A stretch of DNA of 64,000 bases from Dinochytrium kinnereticum (Eukaryota; Chytridiomycota; Chytridiomycetes; Chytridiales; Chytridiaceae). The DNA is taken from positions 1 to 64,000 of the forward strand of contig JADGJT010000033.1 in NCBI GenBank assembly GCA_027604005.1, given 5' to 3'. Shown here piece by piece: positions 12,845 to 23,361 of this stretch (within the stretch, counting starts at the first letter, position 1; the number at the start of each line of letters is the position of its first letter). The notes under the pieces were generated by a model, which was given only the letters and a program-made list of their open reading frames with translations, was not told the DNA's origin and searched no databases. The position numbers and the translations under genes were made by a program.

Positions 12845-13337
12845 TGGATTTCGTGATGATGAAGGATTATGATGCTGAGGCTCTTTTACAATGATTATTG
12901 CCTGGTTTTTTTGTTGTTTTTTTTCCGCTTGTCTTTGCTTTCTCTTTTACCAAGAACGTTCCTTTCCTCTCTGTGTCCATCTATCCAAAGTTGTTTCTTT
13001 TTTTTTTTTTGTATTTTGTTTCCCCTCAACCTTGTAAATAAACACCCCTGCCACAGACAATCGAGAGTTTTCGCAACAACATGATTGACACGAAACACTC
13101 AGGGATATCGCTTGAAATCCCCGCACAGAAATCCCTGAACGCGTCCTGGCAGGCATCGACAGGGCGAAATCTTTCGTTCGCCCCTTCTGATTTGGGAAGG
13201 TGTGAAGTTTTTGTCCCCCCCTTTCAGGCGTGCTAAAAGACACTTGCAACCCAAACTGGGGGAACGACTCATCAACTCATCAGCGACGACGGCGTTGACC
13301 ATCACTCGCCCCTTCCTCACCCCTCTTCCTGCATGCG
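12845..13337. other. Intergenic spacer
   Basis: 3' flank of the HAD gene and 5' flank of the Kelch gene. T-rich runs at 12906-12924 and 12992-13010; no gene seen. Confidence 0.4.
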
Positions 13338-14903
13338 ATGACGCCCTCGGCTGCTGCCTTTGACGCTGCGACGTCCAATGCGTCCTCACCCGCTTCGCCG
13401 CTCTCGTCCGCCTCAACTGCTATAGATCCGCACCACCACCACCATAGCACCCTCAACAACCCTCACCCCCATTCCTTTTCCCACCCGAAAAAGCATGCCG
13501 CTCCTCACCACCCAATGCACCTGCAAGCTCCTTCCTCGCTTCGTTCACCGCAGCAGCGACCCTTTGAATCCACCTCCAGCACCAGCATCCTCTCCCAGCT
13601 CACGCCTTCTTCAACTTCACCACCCAACCTCCTCTCCCCGCGATGGGTTCGGACGCATTCCAGACTGCCTAAACTGGAAGGGCATACCTTGACGGCGGTC
13701 CCGGATGCTTTGGGAGGAGATCGGTTGTTTTTGTTTGGGGGAGCCGATCGGAGGATGGTGTGTTCGAATGAGGTGTGGGTGTTTGATGATGAGAGTAGGG
13801 TTTGGGCCAAGGCGGGGACTTGGGGAGATGCGCCGAGGGGTAGGAGGGCTCATACCGCTGTTTTGGTTGGGAGTAGGATTTTTGTATACGGAGGTGAGTG
13901 AGGGGGGTTGTTTTTTTTCTCTCTCCCTTATTGATGAAGGTGATTAACTGACAACCAAACCACCCATGATCACGCAGGATGCGACAAGAACCACATTTTT
14001 GACGACCTTCACTACCTGGATACCATCTCCCTCCGCTGGTCCCGCGTCCAACTCATCGATACCTGTCCTCACCCCGTCGACGACGCATCAGGACCCCGCT
14101 GTAATAAATGTCTGCATGGTCCCGGTCCTCGTCGGGGTCACGTCAGCTTCACTTGGGAGAATCGTCTATACATCCACGGTGGAGATGATGGAGTTCAGTG
14201 CCTCGCTGACACCTACGTGCTTCCCCTGGACAGGATACACTTTTCCACATCCACCAGCTCGCTTCTCACGGTCACGAAGGAGTGTGAGAGATGCGTTGTT
14301 CCGGCTGTATGGCACCGTATGAGAACGGTTGGAGATGTCCCGACTCCAAGAGCTCACCACGTTGCCTCGGTGGTCGGCGGCATCGCTGTCTTTCATGGTG
14401 GAACGGATGGGGAGAATGTGTTCTCTGATTTCTCGTCATTGGATCTAAGGCTCACAGGTTATTATGGTGACGGGGTTTCAGGGGAAGGTGAATGCGCGTT
14501 TGCTCTTTCGGCTGGTATCTCCCGGGGAGTCTTCAGCCGCATGAATGTTGCTGGAGCTCGTGTCTCACGATTTGGTCATGGTGCGGCTTCGCTGGGGAAT
14601 TTTGTCTACTTGTTTGGTGGAAGCGATGGGGCAGAGTACGCTCGGGATTTCATCGTCGCGATAAACTTGCTCAATCTTGTTGTGGAGAGGAAGGATGGTG
14701 TGTCTTTTGGTGGAGATGTGGGCGTCGCTCCAAGGGTTGGACATGCGGTGGCCTTCTTAAGGTCAAGAGGGTACTTGCTGGGTGGGTTTGATGGGGAGGA
14801 GGTTCTCGGTGGGGAGGATGGCGTCTGGGCTTTGAATTTGGGCGGGCTGGCGTTTGTGCCGAGTATACGAGTGGAGTTTGCCGTACAGGCTGGGCCGGTG
14901 TGA
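13338..14903 (+). CDS. Kelch-repeat beta-propeller protein
   Basis: Two exons (13338-13893, 13978-14903) encode 493 aa. The first ~110 residues are low complexity with a run of five His; the rest is a Kelch propeller. Successive blades show the double-Gly and Trp pattern: GDRLFLFGGADRR/VWVFD, RIFVYGGCDKN/LHYLDTISLRWSRV, NRLYIHGGDDG/TYVLPLDR, GIAVFHGGTDGEN/FSSLDL, NFVYLFGGSDGAEY and RGYLLGGFDGEEV. That makes about six blades, the usual range for Kelch propellers. The splice junction falls inside the Gly-Gly of blade 2 and keeps it intact. No BTB, F-box or coiled-coil partner domain is visible, so the binding partner is unknown; fungal relatives often act as scaffolds in cell polarity. Confidence 0.86.
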
Positions 14904-15405
14904 GTCAAAAGTTGGGAAAGTGCCGATGCGACCACCTCCTTTTCTTTCTTTTCCGTTTTTTACATTATTATTGTTTTTCCCTTTTCTTTTATCATTATCA
15001 TTTTTCTGGTCCTTCTTCCATTTCCTTTTAGAATGTCACCCTTCTTCACCCGCCTTCACTGCACCATCTCTGAATATCTCCTGCACACGCGCTCACCCCA
15101 TCTCTCTCTCTCTCGGTCACCATCACCCAAATCCATTCACGCGTGCATTTGCAGTTTTCGTGTCCGTTTCAACCATTTGTTTTAGAGGCTTCAAAATTTA
15201 TTTTATTGATAGAATAGAATAGTGGGACAGAGGATTCTGCTCCCCTTAAGATTTCTCGCGTTGGCTGCGACGCGTCCTGCCTTAATGCGCACGCGCGCAT
15301 CGTCGAGGGTTGGAGATACGCGTCACAGATTGAGAAAAAGAAAAAACGATGATAATAATAAGCTCACTGCAAAAGAGCAGCACGCGGACGACCGTCCCTT
15401 CCACT
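14904..15405. other. Intergenic region between convergent genes
   Basis: Contains the 3' flanks of the Kelch gene (+) and the Ser/Pro-rich gene (-). Strongly T/C-rich on the + strand from 14930 to 15130, then AT-rich (15185-15220). No coding pattern. Confidence 0.4.
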
Positions 15406-16668
15406 TCAAGGCCTTGCCCCAACCACCACCGCAAGTCTCACTGGAGCCCTTGGAGGCGCCTCCCACCTCATCTTTCCCGCAACGCCGCCAATGACGCCAT
15501 GACGGAGCGGCACCACATCATCCTCTCCATGCGCTGGCTTCTCCGCTGCGATCGGTGCATGCAAGTAAAACGTTGGGATGGGGACAGCCGTTCTGTCCCA
15601 TGGCAGTGAGGAGGAGGTTGGAGGCATCATAGCAATGGGCGTGTTCACGTCTGACGGAAAAGCGGATGAAGGAGCCATGGAGTGGAATGTGGAGGGGGAC
15701 GAGGAAGCAGGAGGTGGTTGATGCTGGCTTTGCTGATGTTGGTGGTGATGAGGTTTCGAAGGCGGAAGCCAGGACGCCACAACGTCTCCGTAGATGGCAT
15801 CCTTCTCGTAAGCCATCATTAGATGCCTCCTCCGAGACTCCATCTCGTGATCCATCTGTGACTCTGTTGCTCTAAACTTGTTGTTGGCTGGGGCTGAGTT
15901 TGAACCGCTGTTGCTGCGACCTCTGAGCGTTCCAAATGGAGGCTGGGATGTAGTGTTAACAGGAACCGGTGGCGGCGGGTTAGCAGAGAGCTGTGCCCAT
16001 GAGCTGAGGGTTGCATTCCCGTAAGCACCGACAAACTGTTGCGGGGCCTCCACCGGTGGAGGTAGAATAGGGAGTGGAGCGTTGGAGGTGATGGGGGCCG
16101 ATGCCGGGATCACTTCAGGGATGGATTGAGTAGCTGATGGAGCGGTGGCGAGTTGGGTGCGTTTCTTCCCCATAGCCATTCTAGGTCCCATCCTCTGATC
16201 ATCCATGGAGACCCTTCCCCTTGGCCTCGATTGTTCAGTGAGATCCGCAGGGACTGCCCATCCGCTGTTGACCCCTTTACCCCCCGTCTGAATGGCGGTC
16301 ATGATGCGGCCCTTCTTTGCAGCCGACCCGGCCGGAGATCGTAAGGGATCGTCAAGCATGGATGCAGACGAGGATGAGGACGATGAATGAGTTGAGACTG
16401 CTGAGGAATGGATGGAGGAGGGACCGGACGGGTGAGGCGCTGTTGATGGGGCTGTCCAGAAACCCTTCAACGGGCCTTTGGTCTTTGGTGAAGCTGAGGG
16501 AGGCTCGCGGATGGACTTTGGACCGAGCATCGATGGAGCGTTCCTTGCAGCTGAAGTTTGCTTGACGCCGTCTTTATCGTCACTTTCCGCGTGTGCCAAC
16601 GGAAAAAGACATGAAAACCCCCCCTCCCCAATTACGCAGGCACGACCGTGTAGCAGGCAAGGGCGCAA
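15406..16668 (-). CDS. Unrecognised Ser/Pro/His-rich protein
   Basis: Uninterrupted open frame of 420 codons on the minus strand. I do not recognise the family. The protein is mostly disordered: a Ser run near residue 95, Pro-rich stretches (LPILPPPVEAP, ANPPPPVP), and a His/Gln/Pro segment (PHHHQHQQSQHQPPP). One more ordered stretch, MDHEMESRRRHLMMAYEKDAIYGDVV, looks like a charged amphipathic helix. Base composition matches neighbouring GC-rich genes and third-position GC is high, which favours a real gene. The N-terminus (RPCLLHGRACVIGEGG) is the least convincing part, so translation may begin at an internal Met or an upstream exon may be missing. Convergent to the Kelch gene; it and the decarboxylase point the same way. 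Confidence 0.5.
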   Translation of the reverse strand: MRPCLLHGRACVIGEGGFSCLFPLAHAESDDKDGVKQTSAARNAPSMLGPKSIREPPSASPKTKGPLKGFWTAPSTAPHPSGPSSIHSSAVSTHSSSSSSSASMLDDPLRSPAGSAAKKGRIMTAIQTGGKGVNSGWAVPADLTEQSRPRGRVSMDDQRMGPRMAMGKKRTQLATAPSATQSIPEVIPASAPITSNAPLPILPPPVEAPQQFVGAYGNATLSSWAQLSANPPPPVPVNTTSQPPFGTLRGRSNSGSNSAPANNKFRATESQMDHEMESRRRHLMMAYEKDAIYGDVVASWLPPSKPHHHQHQQSQHQPPPASSSPSTFHSMAPSSAFPSDVNTPIAMMPPTSSSLPWDRTAVPIPTFYLHAPIAAEKPAHGEDDVVPLRHGVIGGVAGKMRWEAPPRAPVRLAVVVGARP

Positions 16669-16859
16669 ATCGCCGAAACCCTTTCAAATTCTCCTCGTCG
16701 GGATTTCCGAGAAATCCTCCGGTGCGAGATGGGAGTTTTCTTTAAAATATTTCTAGGAACCCACTGGCGTGAATATGAAGAATTGGCCATCTGCTTTTCG
16801 CGTCTTATTAACTGCTATTCAATTCATTTCATTCCGACGGATGCATGCAGACTTTGTCT

Positions 16860-18847
16860 TCACCACCGTATCAGCATCAGTTCAGACATCAGCTCCCTTA
16901 GCAGCGCCTCATCCACCCGCGGCGAGCTAATCGCAACACGCATAAACTTGGGGATCTTCTCGGGCTTTCCAGCCCCCATATAGTCAACCATAAACCTCCC
17001 ACGCCGCGTCAACTCTGCATGAACCTTCAACGTCCACCCCTCTACCATCTTGAAGGCCTCCTCACCTCCATCTCTGACAAACTCTCGAACATCCTCAACC
17101 TCATCATTCCCCGGTGGAATACACCAGAATGACACGCTGAGGCGATTACGCTGATATCCTGTTGGCGAATGCTTCAGGAGAGATTCGGGGAGGACCAGTT
17201 GAAATCGTATTCCGGGAGTGTCTGGAGTGACTGATATGGACGCAGTGATAAGGAGGTCTGCTAGAAGTTGGCAGTTATAAAAGGCTCGCTCCACTCTCTC
17301 TCGCCATCCTTGGGTCCCATGAAACGCCCAGGAGAGGAAGAGCTTTAAAGAGTCTGCACGTCTCCCGCACCCAAGAGTCGCATCCCCAATGTCGTAAAGG
17401 AATCCCCCATCCTCTTCCCCGTCTTCCACCATCTCGCTCTCATTATCGACGCAAGCGGGAACCTGCTGCATCAGCGCCGCATCATCCTTTGGTACATTGT
17501 GAAAGAGATACTGTGATCCCAATCCGTGCGCTTTCCAAAGCGTCCTCTTGTCCCACCGGTTCCCGTTGACCAAAAGCACCGAGCATTGCTGAGGCACGCC
17601 GAGAATCTTGTGCGGAGATATAGATATCGAGTCCAAATCCTCACATCCGCCCATCAATTCATCTTTGAGCGTCTCGGAAAACACTGCAGGACCACCATAC
17701 GACCCATCGACGTGTACCCAGATTCGATGCCCAAGCACCGTCTCACACTCTCTAATTACTTTGATGCATTCAAAGATGGGATCATAAGCAGAAAACACGG
17801 TGGTCCCGGCTGTGAGGTTCACAAAAAAGGGATGATCCCCCATCCCGCTCGATTCCATGATCCTCGACGCCAAAACCGTCGGAAGGATCCTCCCATCCAT
17901 AGTGACCGGAACCTTAATGACACCATCGAGACCCAGACCCATAGCCATGGCAGCCTTCTCAATAGAGTAGTGAGCATGGTCTGAGGTGAAGCAGGTTAGT
18001 ATCTTGCCGGACCTCGCTGCTCCTTGCTTTCTTTGTTCGGGATAGAGAATTGTCCTAGCAGTGACCATGGCAAGGTGATTCGAGGCGGAGCCGCCTGGTT
18101 GGAGAACGCCAGTTGCATGGATGAAGCCTACCAACGAGGAAAGGCGCTTTATGATGGAGAGCTCCATGAGGGTGAAGACCGGGGAAACTGAGTAGACATG
18201 GACATTGGTGTTCAGCACCGCCGTGAGGAGCTCAGAGATTTGACCTGTTGGGTTTTGAAGAATAAAGTCAATATGTAACGTTAGACCCCTTGCACCGTCG
18301 TTTTGAGCAATGGTTATGTTAGGATGAAAGAATGACTAAAAAAGATAACCCCGCAAAAAAACTACCACGTCCTTTTCCAAGTTCAGCCTAAACCATTATA
18401 ACTCATCTACCTATTTCTCTGTTCTTAAAGAAACGGAGAGGCTGGATGATTTAAGCCGTACTCACCAATAGCATCTGTGCCTGCATACAGTTTGTCCAAG
18501 AACCGAGGACTCGAAGTTCGAATCGACTCTCTCAGCGTCACTCTCACAGTTTCCCAGAAGGCATCCCTCTCCAACCCAGTCTCCGGAAGCTCGAGTTTCC
18601 CCGGAAACATGGCCCTCAACTTCGAAGGCGGAGCGATCGTCGGTCGGCCATCATCCGCCCATGCTCGGCTGAATCCGCTCACATCCGCAGGAAGCGCCTC
18701 CTCAGGCCGGCTGGAAGCTGGGAAGGGCAGCTCATCGTCGCCGTCGCCTCGCCTGAGATGCTCCGTGAGGAGAGGGAGGAGGTCGGTGAGGATGCGCTCG
18801 AGATCGTAAGGGTCGTAGCCGGCAGAACCCGTCGTCGTCGCCAGCAT
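16860..18847 (-). CDS. PLP-dependent group II amino-acid decarboxylase (GAD/CSAD-like)
   Basis: Pyridoxal-phosphate enzyme of the glutamate / cysteine-sulfinate / aromatic-L-amino-acid decarboxylase family. Two exons, 18847-18466 and 18244-16860, give 588 aa; the splice rebuilds the signature GQISELLTAVLNTNVHVYSV. Further family marks in order are the Gly-rich PLP-phosphate site LQPGGSASNHLA, DHAHYSIEKAAMAMGLG, the PLP-ring contact Asp in WVHVDGSYGGPAVF, and the Schiff-base lysine in SISPHKILGVPQQCSVLL. The usual NPHK is SPHK here, and the C-terminal catalytic-loop region LYDIGDATLGCGRRADSLKLFLSW is well kept. The protein is slightly longer than typical (~500-540) owing to an acidic insert (ESEMVEDGEEDGG). 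Substrate cannot be fixed; no mitochondrial or secretory signal is visible. Divergent from STIL. Confidence 0.9.
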
Positions 18848-19075
18848 CGGGTGTTAGTGGTGACAAATCCAATTGACCTGCGTAACTTTCTCTCGGACAT
18901 GCTTCAGCAGGACGACAGGGGCCGCGCGACCACCCACCGCTCACCGCCGCAACCTCCACCGACCTTCTGGTCGTCCGCGAGGCCGCCGCCGAGTGTGCAT
19001 TCGTCTCGTCTGGCTGCATCCGAGGGGCCGCAGCATCCGCACGGATCAGCTGCCTCCGCTCTGGATGCTGCAATC
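18848..19075. promoter_or_regulatory. Probable bidirectional promoter of decarboxylase and STIL
   Basis: The interval between the minus-strand start at 18847 and the favoured plus-strand start at 19076. If STIL instead starts at the in-frame ATG at 18899, only 51 bp remain. No TATA box is evident. Confidence 0.4.
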
Positions 19076-22000
19076 ATGTCAAGACGCCCTGTTCAGTCAA
19101 CGCACCCTTCCTCATCCGCCCCCGCCTCCTCTGCCTCTTTTCTTCCTCGGGGTGGAGGAAATGGCTCGCGTGGTGGTCGAGCCGCCAGCAGCAGTAGCAG
19201 CAGAATTCCTAGGAAAGCTGGAAATGCTGATGGACATCGAAGGACGCTGGATGACGACTTTGAAAACTCCTCACAACCATCGCAGCAAGAGGAGGAAGTA
19301 CATAGTAGAAGAGATCCTCAACGTATATATCAGCATCCCGCTTCATCCCGGCACTCAAAGCCTGCCTCAATATCCCGCAGATCACACCGGGCCGAAGACG
19401 ACTCAGACCTTCAACCTATCGCCTCATCACGGATGGAGCAGATGGCTGCATCTATGCTGAAACTTACATCACCTTCTGGGGTCGACACCAAGCCGCTCGA
19501 TAATGGGCGAATACGGGTTGGATCAGGAAACATGAGAGGTTCGTCGGGAGGTAGTGAGGCAGCGGCCTCTGTTGTGGCGTTAAAACCACTTGGGGATGTC
19601 AAAGAGTTTGATGCCGTTTGGAGATATCCGGAAGGAGCCGGTGGGAGAGAGGAAAAGTGGGGTTCTGCGGATAGGGCTTTGAAGAGTGTTAAGGACCCGT
19701 TTCGTAGTTCACTGAATTCAAGGGAGATGGGGCAAGGGGACAACGGTTATGTTTACGTTCCTCCCGCTGCAGCCAAGTACTTCTTATGGTATAACTCCAC
19801 CTAATTTGTATTTCCTCTGGTTTTTATCACATTATCTGTTGTTCCTCTCGATTCTGCCCTGACTTGTGTCCCCCCTTCTAACAATTGACTTAACAGGGAT
19901 AGTACGGCGACCGGCGACTGCATCAAAAAAGATAAAGCCTATCCAACTTATACCCGCTGCATTATCCGCGGCACCGCCCGAACTGCCCTCTCTAGGTACC
20001 TCCGTCGTCTACGTCCACCCTTTCCATCACCCTCCCCATCACGTTCTCAGTCTCAGTCTGATGAAAGTGATGAAGAATTTGTCGGTTTTTTTCTATGCCG
20101 CGTTGTAGGGATGAGTGAAGGGGAGAAAAATAATGGGGAAGAGGATGTGGCTTACGGGAGCTATCTGGTGGCTGACCGTTTTGATCCGGGGCGAAGAGTT
20201 GGGGGTGTTCTTGAGCCTAGCTTTACTATGCCAACTGATTTTGTTGTTGAGGTGAGGCGCATTGCATATTCAGAGGTTTTTTTCTAGTTTATCTGCCTTT
20301 GCAATCTCGTAGTCTCTTTTTTGCTTTTTTGTTGTGCATTTATTCTTAGATGTAAGCACAAACACGCTGAAATTGTTCTCTTTTCTTTTCCTTAGTTAGT
20401 TGTCTCGTTCAATCAATCAAAACCTGGGATAAATCTTTACAGGTTACTCTTTAGCGTAAGTTTCTCTATTTCACTTCTCGGTCTATGTGTTTAATGAGTG
20501 CGGCTTACTTCCCGTTTTTTCTGCCAAATAACGTAATATCTTGTCGCATAATAGACGTTCGAAAAAGAACAATCCACCAATAACCCTCGAAACCCCACAT
20601 ACCCAATAGCTATTCACTGCTCCACGTCCCTCTTCTGCCAAGGGCCATCTTATGAAATCGATGCCATTCCCATGGAATTATCTTTGCGGCATCTTGTCCC
20701 GGACATTCGAATGGAGATTACTCCTATTCATCCCTTACTGCTTGTTCCAACTGCTCTTTCAGCTAGCTTGTTGATGGAGTCTAATTCGGCGACCGAAGAG
20801 CATGATGTGGGGGTTACTAGCGGGTAAGTTTTTATTGGTTCAATTGCGGCGTTTGATAGGCATTGTTTTGAGTGGATTTCTCTGCTCCTCTTTTTAGTAC
20901 TCGAATTTAATCGCTTTTGTGACGTAGATATGTGACCATAGATCAGTCAAGGCATATTCTTCCTCTTTCTGCTAGTGATGGCAAGGTATTTGAACTCCCG
21001 CTTATCGGCATGTGAGTACTGGATTTCTGATATTTTGTTTATTTCATCCAACCTATCTCATTGGATCCTTCTATTTCTTTTCGATAATGATGTCGTTCCT
21101 TAATCACTGGCCGCATAATGACCGATTCGTAACATCAACATTTGCTAATAACTCTACTATTTTTGAATGAAAGTTGGGTTAAGAACGCCAATAATCCCAA
21201 ATCAGCTGCCGTTCACTCACTCTGCTGCCAGTTTATATCCAATTCAAAGTTGAATAAGTTAGACACTGGAAAGTCTATAATGCTCTTAGTGCTTATCCCT
21301 CCTAATCGTCGCAAGGCCCTTCCTTGCTTTTACGAGGTTTTCTATTATGTAAGATATTTCTAGGTTTTTTATCGTGTTAATTGAGCTCATGTTTTACTTC
21401 AAAAGGAATCGGAGTACAAATTCTCACTTTTTGGAGACGGGCCTCTTAATTCTGAGGCTGGAAAGGTGGATGATACTGGAGAATCCACTGAAAATGACGA
21501 TGAAAAAGTGCTCGGCTTTGATTTCATCTATCCGCTTGATGAGGTCGGGTTTTGTATGGGACTGGAAGAAAAGTACAACATGTATGAATATGCCTTTTTT
21601 GATTTCATCACTGAATCGTACAATGTATAGCCATTTGCAGTACAAGATTATGGAAGCGGTTAAAACTGTAGAGCCTGAAAAGGAAGACCCTACGGTATCT
21701 GATGGAACTCAAAACGAAACTTTTGAAGCGACCGATTCGCAGATCAGAACTGAATCAAAGAAGGACGCCGAAACAGAAGAGACCAAACCATCGTTATCAC
21801 CTTCAAAAGATTCCGATACCAGCGCAGCGTCTCCTGCCTCTACTCATACATTACAATACCACCCGCAACACAGGGCATACCTCGATTTGATGGAAAGACA
21901 GTTAGAGTTGTGGAAGACCACCATGCCTTCACTGCCGGTGCAAATCATGCCGGGACATCCCTTTCCTCCGTTTTATGGTCTAATGCCACATTCCTCCTTG

Positions 22001-23296
22001 TATCCTCCTCCCATACCATACCCTTTTGATCTTGCGCCACCCAGCATGCGAGCCAGCGTATCAGCTCAGGAGCCGACCCATCCTTCTTCATTGAATGCGA
22101 GCACGGCGCCCTCTTTGACCTCACAGGTTCAAACCAGAAGCATTGGCACGAATACTTCGATGGTTTTTGAGGTGAGGGTTGTTACTTTCTTTCCATTTGT
22201 CTACTACACCAAAATTCTGATGAGCGTCCGTTGGCATTCCCCCCCGAAAAAAGAAACAGACTCCTCGAGCTACAACCGTCGATCGCGCAGCAAACACTAC
22301 CTTTCTTACAAAACACACAATGGAACCGAATACCGTTATTGAAAAACACGATGCTTTCACGGAGCCCACCCCCTCCCCCGAACTTGCCCCTCGAGAACCA
22401 TTCACTGTTGCTACTTCTTGCATGGCTGAGCTTGAGGAGTCCATTAGACAGTCTAAAATGGATGATCATGGACCCCCCCTTGACACTGGATCGAATTACA
22501 AGCCCGTCTACACTTATGAACCGTTTGAGGAGGTTGATATCGGTGAGATGCCGAGAGAAAGGGTAAATGGGGAGGTTGCTGAGAAGGACACGTTTGACTT
22601 CTCAAAGGTACGTGATTCGGTTCTCGGTCCAATATACTTTGTGCAGGTTCGATTCGTTTACGTCCTTAACGGCTTTTTTTGTTTTTGCTCATATGCCAGG
22701 AACTTGACATGAGCAAAGACGATGAAAATGAGAACGAGAGTTGGTTCCGCCACGGCTCTGACATTCCTCGCACAGTCTTCCAACCTCTCCTCGATATCTC
22801 CAAAATTGCAAACTCAAGCTTCATGGAAAGATCCCTGGATACAGACCTGATCATTGACGCCCCCAAGGTCGACGAGAATGAAGCAGATATAGCTTTCGAT
22901 CAGGATAGAGACGTGAGAGAACGTACAATGGAGCTGATCGCTAAGCTTGCGGATAATCCTGAAAAGTCCTTTATATTTATTGAAGATAAGGAAGCGAAGG
23001 AGGACAAGGAGAATGCAACACTGGAACGATATAGCGTCCTTGGTGGGAAAAGTACTGCTCGGCTGCTGGCAGCTGGGCGGGAGGATCGGACGGTATCAGG
23101 GATTTTCTCGAGGAAAACCACAGAGCGTGATTCGGTTTTGAGGGACGAAAGTGGCAATAGCTTTAACGAGAGGGGAAAGGTTGCTACCATTTCGGCTCAC
23201 GGACACTCTCGGGCTTTTACGAATGATCCATTGTCTGACGAATACTCTATTGGGACCCTTAATTACCTTCGAAAATACAATCTTCACAGCGGGTAA
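19076..23296 (+). CDS. STIL: STIL/Ana2/SAS-5 centriole assembly protein
   Basis: Centriole duplication factor that links the PLK4 kinase to SAS-6 cartwheel formation. Ten exons: 19076-19788, 19897-20251, 20396-20455, 20555-20823, 20928-21011, 21174-21348, 21406-21581, 21631-22171, 22260-22607, 22700-23296 (1105 aa). After ~235 disordered residues comes the STIL_N region: YFLWDSTATGD, VADRFDPGRRVGG, ITPIHPLLLVPTALS, YVTIDQSRHILPL and FELPLIGIWVKN follow human STIL in the same order. A short helix (HRAYLDLMERQLELWK) at the position of the STIL coiled coil and a Pro-rich stretch follow. The protein ends in a STAN-like motif, YSIGTLNYLRKYNL, matching the C-terminal SAS-6-binding motif of STIL/Ana2. 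Start choice is uncertain (18899 is in frame and adds 59 aa). Splice phases all close. The family is recognised from memory, not by search. Confidence 0.86.
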
Positions 23297-23361
23297 TGCA
23301 AAGGGCGAATATCATTCAATGCGAGCAAATAAACGTAATGTGTAGCAATAGTATTCTATTG

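Noticed and set aside
18758..19075. Longer N-terminus of STIL starting at 18758
   Set aside because: It would run antisense through the first coding exon of the decarboxylase; 19076 (or 18899) is more plausible.
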